From assembly GCA_002328075.1 (NCBI GenBank), contig DCVT01000031.1:124001-188000 (forward strand): a stretch of DNA of 64,000 nucleotides. Direction: 5' to 3'. This DNA comes from Anaerolineales bacterium UBA2181. GTDB taxonomy: Bacteria > Chloroflexota > Anaerolineae > Promineifilales > UBA4811. Shown in pieces: positions 1 through 8,516 of this stretch (position 1 is its first letter; each line of letters begins with the position of its first letter). The position numbers and the translations under genes are program-made. A model generated the notes under the pieces. It ran no database searches and was not told where the DNA came from. It saw nothing but the letters and a program-made list of their open reading frames with translations.

Positions 1-6
1 CAGCGA

Positions 7-2535
7 TCAGCGCCAGGCAGAAACGCGGTCGGTGTCAGAATCGCCGCGAGCCGAACGATAACTGATCTCCCAGTAAGGAGCCCAGCCGATAGACACCAAC
101 TCGACTCGGACATCCGTGCGACGCGGTTTGATGACCGTTGTCTCTACCTGATCCAGGGCATCCGTCCACTTGCCGGAAATGGTCTCGGCTTCCTGTTCCG
201 TCTCCTTCTCGAGCGCTTCTATCCTTGTGTCCAGCCGCTCAATCTCAGCCTCGGCCGCCTTGACTTGCGCTTTGGCGGTGGCAGTAAGACGCCTCTTGGT
301 GGATGCCTTTGTGAGTGCAGTGGTGCTTCGGCGTCGCCCACCAAAAAGCCCCAACACGCCAACCACCGACTCCCCGGCTGACAGCAGCTCATCGCGCTTG
401 CGGGCCTGGTGTTGGTCTCCATACTTGTCGAGGTCACGCTCCTGGCGGCTTCGCTGGGTCTCCAACCGATCCAATTCCTGTTGGGCCTTTTTGCGCAGCT
501 TGTCTACTTCCTGGTCACGTTTTTCCCGGGCAGTCTGCTGGGCTCGGGCTTTGAAATCGCGCTCCGACTCGCCTGGCCGGCTGTACAAGTTGAGGATCGG
601 GTTGAAATACAACGTGAACGCCTGTTCCCGATAGAGATAATCCGCGAAATCCTTAGCCAGTGCCTTGAGCTCAACCGGGGTGTTGGCGGCCTCGGCCAGC
701 GGTCCAAAGAGCGCCTTAGCCTCTGGTTCGCGCTCCAGATCGGATAAGCCCAGATCCAGCGGGTCCGCGTCCTGCCAACGCACAACCACGCCCACGTCGC
801 CCGGTTGCACCAACCACCCAACTTTGCGGCGCTCGTCCACGCCGCGTTTGGAATCCACAAAGGCAACCTCTCCCAGCGCAAGCAGGCATGGCTCATACAC
901 CAGCGCCGTCTTTTCGGCCTCCAGACGCCGACCGGATTCCCCCTCCAGGCGCGCCACCGCTCGGTTGGAACTGATCTGCGCGGGAAGGTAATACTGTGGC
1001 ATATCGGGCGGCAAGGCCGGAGGTGTCTGGCTGTAACCGCGCGGCCCTTGGAGAGCGCCGGGCCGGCCTTCGCTTCGGACCTCCGACCGCTCTTTCAACT
1101 GGCCAGCCGCAGGACCCTCGGCCGGCGCGGAAACCAGCTGGCGAATCTGGCTGCGGGTGAGAGGGCCGCGCAAGTAGCTCATGGCCCAGCGGGTCTGAAA
1201 GGTGACTGGCTTTTCTCCGTGCACATTGTGCAGCAAGAACACCCGAGACCCAACCTCCGAGATAGTGCGATCCAGTTCCCGGCGATCGGTGGCACCGCCG
1301 GCGGTCGCGGCGGCGGATTGGAGGCCATCCAGGACTCGCGCCTTGTCCTGCTCCGTCTGCAACTTTCCTATGAACCAGGTACCAGCGTTGGTGAGCCCCT
1401 TGTAGTCCAGATCTACCGGGTTCTGCGTGGTCAGCACGACGCCCAGTCCAAACGCCCGGGCCTGTTTTAGCAGGGTCAAGAGCGGCCGTTTGGAGGGGGG
1501 CTCAGCAACGGGCGGGAAAAAGCCGAACAGCTCGTCGAAATAGAGCAGGGCCCGCAGGCTGGTCGTTCCACTTTGGCTCCGCATCCAGGTGATCAGCTGA
1601 CCCAGCAGCAGGGTCACAAAGAACATCCTTTCGGCGTCGTTCAGGTGCGCAATGTAAAAGATGCTATGACGCGGTTTCCCGCTCGGGCTGTGCCAAAGGT
1701 CAGCTATATCCAGCGGTTCGCCGCGGATCCAAGTGGCGAATCCGGGCGCTGCCATGATATTGTTGAGCGCTATGGCCAGCCCGAACCGATCCTTTTCCGG
1801 GAAAAAGGTATCCACGTCAAAGACCCCGACCTGACGAACGGGGGGATTCTGGATGGCGGTGATCAACAGCGCCAGGTCTAGATCCTGCCCGAGACGCCAA
1901 TAGTGTTCAAACAGGTTCGCTAACAGGATGTGCTCCCGGCTCCGGAGCGGATCGGCCGATACGCCGATCAGGCCCAGCAGCGCGCTGACCGTGTCTTGGA
2001 TTTGCTCACGGAGGGCTTCCGTATCGTCGTCCCAACTGAGCGCCGGTGCCTTGAGCGAGGAGAGAATGGAAACCGGCCGGCCGGCATCCGAACCCGGGGT
2101 AAATACCCGCAACTCAACGCTCTCCTTGAGTGCACGAATTCGTTCCGGTCCCTGCCCCCAGTCCGCTAGACCGTTGCGCCACTGGTCGGCAACCGTGCGG
2201 GCGTACTCTGCTACGTCCATGCCTTTGCGGCGCGCGTCGTCTACGTTGATCCACGGTTCAAAATCCGCCGGCCGCAGGTCGGGGAAGGTGAGCAACAAGT
2301 TCGCCATGTCGCCCTTGGGATCAATGATGATGGCGGGAACGCTATCCAGGGCAGCTTCCTCCAGTAGATCGATGCACAGGCCGGTCTTGCCAGAACCCGT
2401 CATTCCGACGCAAACCGCATGGGTGGTCAGGTCTCGGGCATCGTACATGATGATTTCGTCACGGTTTCTCTCTTTTTTCTTCAGGTCGTGCACCTGGCCC
2501 AGGTAGAACGCGCCTAATTTTTCGATGATCTGCAT
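7..2535 (-). CDS. HerA/DUF853-like P-loop ATPase with C-terminal coiled coil
   Basis: 842 residues from an ATG preceded by a strong AGGAGGTG ribosome site; a longer frame upstream lacks such a site. Walker A GMTGSGKT lies at residues 44-51, followed by IIIDPKGD (about 69-76), and a Walker B-like LLYFDE ends at 335 with a nearby TTQNPVDLDY sensor-like stretch, all typical of the FtsK/HerA/VirB4 class. After about residue 670 the protein is rich in Lys, Arg, Glu and Gln and should form a long coiled coil, interrupted by a Gly-rich LGLFGGRRR patch. HerA-like proteins pump DNA or act at membranes; the substrate here is unknown. It lies downstream of the alkylation-repair gene on the same strand, which hints at but does not prove a DNA-processing role. 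Confidence 0.82.
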   Translation of the reverse strand: MQIIEKLGAFYLGQVHDLKKKERNRDEIIMYDARDLTTHAVCVGMTGSGKTGLCIDLLEEAALDSVPAIIIDPKGDMANLLLTFPDLRPADFEPWINVDDARRKGMDVAEYARTVADQWRNGLADWGQGPERIRALKESVELRVFTPGSDAGRPVSILSSLKAPALSWDDDTEALREQIQDTVSALLGLIGVSADPLRSREHILLANLFEHYWRLGQDLDLALLITAIQNPPVRQVGVFDVDTFFPEKDRFGLAIALNNIMAAPGFATWIRGEPLDIADLWHSPSGKPRHSIFYIAHLNDAERMFFVTLLLGQLITWMRSQSGTTSLRALLYFDELFGFFPPVAEPPSKRPLLTLLKQARAFGLGVVLTTQNPVDLDYKGLTNAGTWFIGKLQTEQDKARVLDGLQSAAATAGGATDRRELDRTISEVGSRVFLLHNVHGEKPVTFQTRWAMSYLRGPLTRSQIRQLVSAPAEGPAAGQLKERSEVRSEGRPGALQGPRGYSQTPPALPPDMPQYYLPAQISSNRAVARLEGESGRRLEAEKTALVYEPCLLALGEVAFVDSKRGVDERRKVGWLVQPGDVGVVVRWQDADPLDLGLSDLEREPEAKALFGPLAEAANTPVELKALAKDFADYLYREQAFTLYFNPILNLYSRPGESERDFKARAQQTAREKRDQEVDKLRKKAQQELDRLETQRSRQERDLDKYGDQHQARKRDELLSAGESVVGVLGLFGGRRRSTTALTKASTKRRLTATAKAQVKAAEAEIERLDTRIEALEKETEQEAETISGKWTDALDQVETTVIKPRRTDVRVELVSIGWAPYWEISYRSARGDSDTDRVSAWR

Positions 2536-2668
2536 GGTATCACCTCCTGCGAAATTGGGGGACCGCTGAGCGGCTGTTGACTGCAATGTCGATGGCCTGC
2601 CCTGGCGATTCGCTCTTCAGGTGTCTGCCTCTGCTGCACACACAAGTGGATCCCGGAAGCAAGGCTCA

Positions 2669-3250
2669 TTATACCAACGACCGCCATTGTGACCAATCAT
2701 GGTGGAACGATTCTGCGGCTATCATCCAGGGCGGGTGAAGCGCTGCGATACGCGCAAAGATCGGGCAGGCCACGTCATGGGCGCCGGGCAGATAGCCGGT
2801 GCTCATCAGAAACTCGCGGACAATCTCACCGCCCGTGAACTTGAAGGTCGCCCGGAACAGGCGGACCCAATCAGATTCCTGCTGTGGGTGATGATGGTCC
2901 AACCAAGCAGCAAATGAGCCAAACTGCTCTCTGATCTGGAGCAAGCGGCGGGCGTTCTCGATGACCGCATCGATTTTGAGCCTGTTGCGAACAATCCCGG
3001 CGTTGGCCAGGAGCCGGCAGCGGTCGGGTTCGTCGAACGCCGCCACGGTGTCGACATCGTAACCGGCATAGGCCGCGCGAAATGCGTCACGCTTTTTCAG
3101 AACGGTCAGCCACGAGAGCCCCGCTTGGTTGATTTCCAGAACCAGCCGCTCAAACAACAGGTGGTCATCGCGCAGAGGGAAACCGTACTCCTGGTCGTGG
3201 TACGGGCCGTGGTAGGGATGCGCCGGAGCTGCTTGGCAATAGCTGATCAT
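2669..3250 (-). CDS. tag: DNA-3-methyladenine glycosylase I
   Basis: 193 residues, the usual length for Tag. It excises 3-methyladenine from alkylated DNA. The family signature YHDQEYG.P..DD is at about 17-29 and LEINQAGLSW at 38-47, with Glu39 matching the base-recognition Glu. The zinc 'snap' ligands appear conserved as Cys5, His18, His158 and Cys162, with the last two four residues apart as in E. coli Tag. The C-terminus differs from the E. coli protein but the core is intact. ATG start with GAGGGTGAGGA just upstream. It is the first gene of a minus-strand pair with the HerA-like ATPase, and diverges from the thioesterase gene. Confidence 0.93.
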   Translation of the reverse strand: MISYCQAAPAHPYHGPYHDQEYGFPLRDDHLLFERLVLEINQAGLSWLTVLKKRDAFRAAYAGYDVDTVAAFDEPDRCRLLANAGIVRNRLKIDAVIENARRLLQIREQFGSFAAWLDHHHPQQESDWVRLFRATFKFTGGEIVREFLMSTGYLPGAHDVACPIFARIAALHPPWMIAAESFHHDWSQWRSLV

Positions 3251-3416
3251 TCCTCACCCTCAAGCGATTCCGCGGACCAACGGCAATAGCTGTGGCCGGT
3301 TCTGGCTACTATACACCACAATTCGCCACGGCTCAAACATTCGCAGTCGTTATTCAGGGTATGGCAGCAGCGGGAAGGGGCTCTTCTTTTGGCGGCCGAC
3401 CGGACCAGAGAATTGG

Positions 3417-3444
3417 TTGTAAGCGTGTCTACTTTTGCTATAAT
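3417..3444 (+). promoter_or_regulatory. Sigma70-type promoter for the thioesterase-mtaD unit
   Basis: TTGTAA (3417-3422) is separated by 16 bp from a perfect TATAAT (3439-3444) preceded by TG one base away (extended -10). Predicted transcription start is near 3451, leaving less than 30 nt before the first ATG codons at 3469 and 3478 and no visible Shine-Dalgarno sequence in that leader. Confidence 0.6.
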
Positions 3445-3468
3445 TCGCCGGTCGATAACCTGGCCAAT

Positions 3469-3936
3469 ATGACATCTATGACGAAACAGCATTCCAACAG
3501 CCAGTCGGGTAGCGACGAGCATTATCGATGCTCGGTTGCCATTCCCATCCGGTACGCCGACATCGATGCCCACCGTCATCTCAACAACGTTGCGTACCTG
3601 ACGTTCATGGAGCAGGCCCGTCTGGTCTACCTGCGTGAGGTGGGGCTGTGGCACGATGACCGCTTTGAGTCGGTCGGCATGATCGTTGCCAAGGTCACCT
3701 GTACCTATCTGCAGCCGGCTTATATGTGGGAGGAGGTCCGAGTTCGGATCCGCATCAGTCATGTGGGCACCAAGAGCTTTCACTTTGAGTATCGGATGGA
3801 GACTGACCGGGCTTTGGTGGCAACCGGTCACAGCGTGCAGGTGTGCTACGATTACTATCGGCAGTGCTCCATCCCCATGCCAGAGACCTGGCGCGAGGCC
3901 ATTCAAGCCTACGAGCGCCGGCCGCCCGCGCAATGA
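3469..3936 (+). CDS. Acyl-CoA thioesterase, hotdog fold (4HBT family)
   Basis: 155 residues from ATG 3469 (an ATG three codons later is equally possible; the frame is open upstream, but the promoter at 3417-3444 rules out much earlier starts). The N-terminal motif RYADIDAHRHLNNVAYL is the YbgC/FcbC-type hotdog active-site segment, in which the first Asp is catalytic; it is followed by the expected central helix FMEQAR. Such proteins hydrolyse acyl- or hydroxybenzoyl-CoA thioesters in the cytoplasm. It is 42 bp upstream of the MTA/SAH deaminase gene and probably cotranscribed. Substrate cannot be told from sequence. Confidence 0.85.
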   Translation: MTSMTKQHSNSQSGSDEHYRCSVAIPIRYADIDAHRHLNNVAYLTFMEQARLVYLREVGLWHDDRFESVGMIVAKVTCTYLQPAYMWEEVRVRIRISHVGTKSFHFEYRMETDRALVATGHSVQVCYDYYRQCSIPMPETWREAIQAYERRPPAQ

Positions 3937-3978
3937 TGCTGTCGTGCCCAGTATTGCCCAAATCAACTCAGGAGAACA

Positions 3979-5337
3979 GTGGACATGATAGCGGACGGGC
4001 CATCCCCCGTTGACCTCTTGGTGTCCGGCGGGCTGTTGGTCACCTGTGATGATCACTGGACGCTGATCCACCGGGGGGCGATTGCAGTGCATCAGGGGCT
4101 GATCGTGGCGGTGGGCCCGGCAGACGAGGTAACCGCCCGTTACCAGGCAGCCGAGACGATTGATGCGACAGGTCACGCTGTCATGCCCGGCCTGCTCAAC
4201 GCGCATACTCATGCTCCCATGACCCTTTTCCGTGGCCTCGCGGATGACCTTCCCCTGGAGATCTGGCTCCATCAACACATCTGGCCGGCCGAAGCCTGGG
4301 CTGTCAATCCGCAGATGGTTCACTGGGGAACCCTTTTGGCAGCCGCTGAGATGATCCGCAGTGGCACCACGCTTTTTGCGGATATGTACTTTTTCGAAGA
4401 TGCCATCGGATCCGCTGCCTGCCAGGCGGGTATTCGGGCAGTGCTTGGCGAAGCACTGGTCGATTTTCCCAGTCCCAACAGCAAAACCCCGGCCGACGGA
4501 CTGGCCTACACCGAGGACCTGCTTCAGAAGTGGGCCGAGGATCCACTGGTGCGGGTGAGCGTCCAACCACATGCCCCCTATTCGGCGTCGGCCGATTTGC
4601 TGATCCGCAGCAAGGAGCTGGCCAACCGCTATGGCGCCATCTATCTGAGCCATGTGGCGGAAACATCCCGCGAGGTGCAGGAATCCTGGGCGCGCACCGG
4701 CCTGTCTCCGGTCGCTTACCTGGATTCCCTGGCAGTGCTGGACCCGCGTACCGTATTCGCCCATGGAGTTCACCTCAGCGATGCGGACATCGAGTTGATG
4801 GCCGAACGGGGTATCGCCATTGCCCATTGCCCGCAGAGCAACCTAAAGCTGGCTTCCGGCGCCGCGCCGCTCCCGAAGCTGATGGAAGCCGGTGTGCGAA
4901 TGGGGCTGGGTACTGACGGCGCCGCCAGCAACAACGACCTGGACATGTGGGGCGAGATCAACACGGCCGCCATGTTGCACAAGCTGGTCAACGGCGACCC
5001 GACCGCAGCCAACGCCCAGACCGTGGTGTGGCTTGCCACCCGCGGCAGCGCAGACGTGCTGGGGTTTGCAGGCGAGCTTGGCTCCTTGGAGACCGGCAAG
5101 CGAGCGGATCTGATCCTCATCGATTTGGAGCAGCCGCACCTGGTGCCTCTGTACGATATCTACTCACATCTCGCTTATGCCGTGAGCGGAGCGGATGTGG
5201 CTACCACCATCATCAACGGCCGGGTGGTAATGCGCGACCGGCGCATGCTCACGCTGGATGAACACGAGCTTTTTGCCCGGGCGCGGGAGATTGCCGCGGA
5301 GATAGGACCCCGATTTGGCGCCCGGCGCCCAAGCTGA
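3979..5337 (+). CDS. mtaD: 5-methylthioadenosine/S-adenosylhomocysteine deaminase (amidohydrolase)
   Basis: 452 residues. Amidohydrolase-superfamily metal site: His76 and His78 (NAHTHAP), His225 (LSHVAE) and Asp313 (LGTDGAASNN), with Glu228 and the AHGVH stretch near 262 in the substrate-binding positions of the T. maritima enzyme. The reaction is deamination of MTA, SAH or adenosine to the inosine form, relevant to methyl-cycle salvage. GGAG at 3971 can serve GTG 3979 (4-nt spacing) or ATG 3985 (10 nt), so two extra residues are uncertain. The relatives TrzN/AtzB and guanine deaminase share the fold, but overall length and motif spacing favour MtaD. Confidence 0.88.
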   Translation: MDMIADGPSPVDLLVSGGLLVTCDDHWTLIHRGAIAVHQGLIVAVGPADEVTARYQAAETIDATGHAVMPGLLNAHTHAPMTLFRGLADDLPLEIWLHQHIWPAEAWAVNPQMVHWGTLLAAAEMIRSGTTLFADMYFFEDAIGSAACQAGIRAVLGEALVDFPSPNSKTPADGLAYTEDLLQKWAEDPLVRVSVQPHAPYSASADLLIRSKELANRYGAIYLSHVAETSREVQESWARTGLSPVAYLDSLAVLDPRTVFAHGVHLSDADIELMAERGIAIAHCPQSNLKLASGAAPLPKLMEAGVRMGLGTDGAASNNDLDMWGEINTAAMLHKLVNGDPTAANAQTVVWLATRGSADVLGFAGELGSLETGKRADLILIDLEQPHLVPLYDIYSHLAYAVSGADVATTIINGRVVMRDRRMLTLDEHELFARAREIAAEIGPRFGARRPS

Positions 5338-5735
5338 ATTCCGGCCATCTCAATCCCTTCCCCTGCGTCTCAGGACCGCGCAACCGCCGGGCAACGGTCG
5401 GCGCGGCACCAGCGTGTTCTGGCCCGCTGATGGCGCCGGGCGGTCTGAACACAGCCGAGCGTATTCTGGCGTAGGCCGCCCCACTTAACGGCCGGCAGGC
5501 TCCCGAAGCTCGGGTAATTGGGCGCGGGGTGACAACGCGGCCCTTGGCGGCACACCGCGGCCGGGGTGCCTGTTCCCAGGCGGATAATCCGGATCGATGA
5601 CCTCCTGACTTTTGGTGTCTGGCCCTTCTGCTGGACTGACCGGCACCCAGGACACCCGCGGAGGCGTCGAACCCGGAAACGGCGCGTGGTATAATTCCTC
5701 CCGTTCTTGTTCTGTAGGCGGTGCTGGCATCTAAT
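5338..5735. other. 398-bp intergenic region with a promoter at its right end
   Basis: No convincing gene. A minus-strand frame of 81 codons (5485-5730) is Pro-rich, has no ribosome site and would overlap the plus-strand promoter, so it is not called. No stable terminator hairpin followed by T residues was seen after mtaD. Confidence 0.5.
5690..5695 (+). promoter_or_regulatory. Extended -10 promoter for the B12-activation/hydantoinase pair
   Basis: Perfect TATAAT at 5690-5695 preceded by TGG (extended -10). The -35 region (about 5667-5672, TCGAAC) is weak. Predicted start near 5702, about 34 nt upstream of ATG 5736. Confidence 0.5.
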
Positions 5736-6443
5736 ATGAAGATCCTGGACAATTTCTCGTTCTCGCTGGCGGCGGAAGATGTTTTATCGGCTCAGTACCT
5801 GGGCCGGCGCGATAGTTTTCCGGCGCCCATTCTCGATTCCGCCCGGGGCGCTATCGAGGAGGGCATGACGCTTTTTTCCCCGGCTGCTGTCTATGACGAG
5901 TTTCCGGTCTGCGGGTTTGACGGGGAGACGATGATCCTCTCCGCCGGCAGTGGGGAGGCTCGGTTGCGGATAGGACCCAAGGTCGACTTGTTGCACGCGG
6001 CAGAGCGAGTTCTGGTAGGTGTGAACACCATTGGCCCGGCGCTGGAAAGACGGGTGGGCGAGCTGCAGGCCAACCGAGAGCCACTGGAGGCCTATATGCT
6101 GGACGCCGTGGGCGTGGTGGCCTTGGGTGCTGTGGGAGAGGCGCTGCGGCGGATAGCAGAACAACGAGCGGCTGAACTGAAATGGGGAGTTGGCGCTGCC
6201 CTCGCGCCCGGTTCGCTATTGGGATGGGCGATGAATGGCCAACGGGAGCTTTGCTCACTGCTGCCGCTGGACGCAATCGGAGTCCAATTGAATCCATCTT
6301 GTGTGCTTGAACCTCACAAATCGGCCTCATTCCTGGTAGGAATCGGCCCGACCTACCGCAGCTCGCGGGTAGGTTCGGTTTGCCGCTTCTGCGCGCTGGC
6401 AGGCAGTTGTTGGCGCAGGAGAAAGGACGAACACACCGAATGA
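5736..6443 (+). CDS. Vitamin B12-dependent methionine synthase activation-domain-like protein
   Basis: 235 residues from ATG 5736 (a GTG at 5721 in the same frame is an alternative). The segment from DAVGVVALGAVGEAL through GWAMNGQRELCSLLPLDAIGVQLNPS, followed by the phrase HKSASFLVGIGP, matches the stand-alone Met_synt_B12 proteins that resemble the reactivation domain of MetH, which binds SAM and remethylates oxidised cob(II)alamin. There is no MetH catalytic part. The C-terminus carries a cysteine group C.FC.....C that could bind a metal or cluster. Its stop overlaps the start of the ASKHA-type hydantoinase gene (ATGA), so the two are translated together, which suggests joint work on a corrinoid protein. 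That role is inferred. Confidence 0.75.
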   Translation: MKILDNFSFSLAAEDVLSAQYLGRRDSFPAPILDSARGAIEEGMTLFSPAAVYDEFPVCGFDGETMILSAGSGEARLRIGPKVDLLHAAERVLVGVNTIGPALERRVGELQANREPLEAYMLDAVGVVALGAVGEALRRIAEQRAAELKWGVGAALAPGSLLGWAMNGQRELCSLLPLDAIGVQLNPSCVLEPHKSASFLVGIGPTYRSSRVGSVCRFCALAGSCWRRRKDEHTE

Positions 6444-8461
6444 CCATCGCCTTGGGAATCGACACTGGTGGCACCTACACCGACGCCGTCCTGCTCCTAA
6501 ACGACCTGGGACAGGTTATCGCGGGCGCCAAAGCCCTCACCACTCGCCGCGACCTTTCCATCGGCATCAGACAGGCAGTGGCCGCGGTTCTGGACGAAAG
6601 CCAGGTCGATCCTCGCCGGATAAGCCTGGCGGCTCTCTCTACGACCCTGGCCACCAATGCCATTGTGGAGGAACAAGGGGGGCGGGTCTGCCTGATCTTG
6701 GTCGGTTATGACGCCGATCTGATCCAGCAGTTTGGCTTTGAACGGGACCTGGCGACATCGGACGTGGTGTACCTGGAAGGCGGCCACGATGTGCTGGGTA
6801 ATGAGGTCAGACCGCTGGATGAAGCGACTGCTCGCCAGGCTATTCGGTCTCGCCTGGGCCAGGTGGAAGCGTTTGCGGTCTCTAGCTACTTTGGTGTCCG
6901 CAACCCGGCCCACGAACTGCGGGTTCGCCAGTTGGTGGAGGAGGAGACCAGGCCCACGAGCGGTGACGGATTGCCAATGCCGGTTACCTGCGGCCACGAA
7001 TTGACCAGCCGGCTCAACTCAGTGCGCCGCGCAACCACGGCGGCGCTCAATGCGAAGCTCATCCCCTTGCTCCAGGAACTCATCAGCACCGTGCGGCAAG
7101 CACTGGACGCACAAGGGATCAGCGCACCGTTGATGGTGGTCAAAGGAGACGGATCCCTGGTTCGCTCCGACTGGGCACTCAAACGACCGGTGGAGACGAT
7201 CCTCTCCGGCCCGGCCGCCAGTGTGGTTGGCGCATGGCACCTGGCCGGCCGGCAGGACGTCTGGGTGGTGGACGTGGGCGGCACGACCACCGACATTGCA
7301 GCGCTGCGCCACGGTCGACCAAGGCTAAACCCGCGGGGCGCCCAGGTTGGTCGTTGGCAGACCATGGTGGAGGCAGTAGACGTCCATACGGTCGGGCTTG
7401 GCGGTGACAGCCAGGTACGCGTGGACCCCGGCAACCTGATGGCGCGAATCCTCATCGGACCGCGGCGGGTCATTCCTCTGTGCCTGCTTGCCAGCCAGCA
7501 TCCGCAAATCATCCAAGACCTCCGTTCGCAGCTCGCGGGGCAACCCAGCGAAGAATCCGCTCTCTTTGCAGTGCTGAACCGTCGACCGAACCGGGTGTTG
7601 TCCGCCGAAGAGCAAAGAATCCTCGATCTCCTTCAGGGGGGGCCGCAACCCATCGCCCGGATGGTGCGTGCACTGCGGTACGGACGGCTCGTGCTCCGGC
7701 AAATCGAGCGGCTGGAGGCCGAGCGACTGCTCTTGCGGTCAGGTTTCACACCGACCGATGCCCTTCATTCGCTGGGTCGCTTTCAGCGTTGGAACGGCCA
7801 AGCCTCCAGCCTGGGCGCCGAAATGCTGGCAGCCCAGCTTGGGCTTGAGGTGGACGCGTTCTGTCAAGAGGTGGTAGATGGAGTCCCCGACCGGGTCACC
7901 ACCGAGTTGGTCAGCAAAGTCCTCTGCGATGAGGGAGCAGCGCCCGACTGGTCAAATGGAACAACCGCCGGCGCCCTGCTGGATCGGGTGTTGGGCAAGG
8001 TGCCCCACACGGACCTCCGCTGTCAGTTCCAGCTTGAACGGCCGGTGGTCGCCATCGGAGCGCCGGTGGAAGCCTACTTTCCGCGGGTGGGGGAGCAACT
8101 GAGTACCGAGATCGTCATTCCCCCCCATGCCGAGGTGGCCAACGCGGTGGGAGCCGTTGTCGGTGGGGTCATGCAGCAGGTACGGGTGTTGATCCACCCA
8201 TTGGAGACGGACAGTATCGTCCGGGTCCACCTGCCAGATGGCATTGTGGACCTACCTTGTCTGACCGACGCCGTCGCCCATGCGCAGCAGGTGGTTCCTC
8301 CCTATCTCGAGCGCCTGGCAGCCCAGGCGGGCGGCACACAGGTGGAGATCAGCATGACTCGCGATGACCGTACCGCCCCCGTCCGCGGGGGTTGGGGAAG
8401 CGAGGTCTTTCTGGAGAGCTTGCTGACATTCACCGCCGTCGGCCGGCCCAGCCTCGCCTGA
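6440..8461 (+). CDS. Hydantoinase/oxoprolinase (HyuA)-type ASKHA protein
   Basis: 673 residues; ATG 6440 overlaps the previous stop. The N-terminus IALGIDTGGTYTDAVL is the first phosphate-binding loop of the hydantoinase A/acetone carboxylase beta/ASKHA fold, and VVDVGGTTTDIAAL near residue 276 is the second. Canonical HyuA enzymes hydrolyse hydantoins or 5-oxoproline with ATP and work with HyuB; no hyuB is present. Residues about 370-500 are unlike HyuA and look like an inserted winged-helix-type segment (QRILDLLQGG...RMVRAL). With a B12-reactivation-like partner, an ATP-driven reductive activator of a corrinoid enzyme is a reasonable alternative to a true hydantoinase. Confidence 0.75.
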   Translation: MTIALGIDTGGTYTDAVLLLNDLGQVIAGAKALTTRRDLSIGIRQAVAAVLDESQVDPRRISLAALSTTLATNAIVEEQGGRVCLILVGYDADLIQQFGFERDLATSDVVYLEGGHDVLGNEVRPLDEATARQAIRSRLGQVEAFAVSSYFGVRNPAHELRVRQLVEEETRPTSGDGLPMPVTCGHELTSRLNSVRRATTAALNAKLIPLLQELISTVRQALDAQGISAPLMVVKGDGSLVRSDWALKRPVETILSGPAASVVGAWHLAGRQDVWVVDVGGTTTDIAALRHGRPRLNPRGAQVGRWQTMVEAVDVHTVGLGGDSQVRVDPGNLMARILIGPRRVIPLCLLASQHPQIIQDLRSQLAGQPSEESALFAVLNRRPNRVLSAEEQRILDLLQGGPQPIARMVRALRYGRLVLRQIERLEAERLLLRSGFTPTDALHSLGRFQRWNGQASSLGAEMLAAQLGLEVDAFCQEVVDGVPDRVTTELVSKVLCDEGAAPDWSNGTTAGALLDRVLGKVPHTDLRCQFQLERPVVAIGAPVEAYFPRVGEQLSTEIVIPPHAEVANAVGAVVGGVMQQVRVLIHPLETDSIVRVHLPDGIVDLPCLTDAVAHAQQVVPPYLERLAAQAGGTQVEISMTRDDRTAPVRGGWGSEVFLESLLTFTAVGRPSLA

Positions 8462-8516
8462 GAACCCATTTACCCACGAACATGGGGGCCCGTTCTGCCA
8501 ATCTCAGGCGGGCGTG

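Noticed and set aside
3247..4827. 526-codon open frame on the minus strand
   Set aside because: It lies opposite the thioesterase and MTA deaminase genes, has no ribosome site or family motif, and is a by-product of high GC.
5485..5730. 81-codon minus-strand frame starting MPAPPTEQERE
   Set aside because: It has a plausible-looking start but is Pro/Arg-rich, lacks a ribosome site and runs across the extended -10 promoter of the plus-strand pair.
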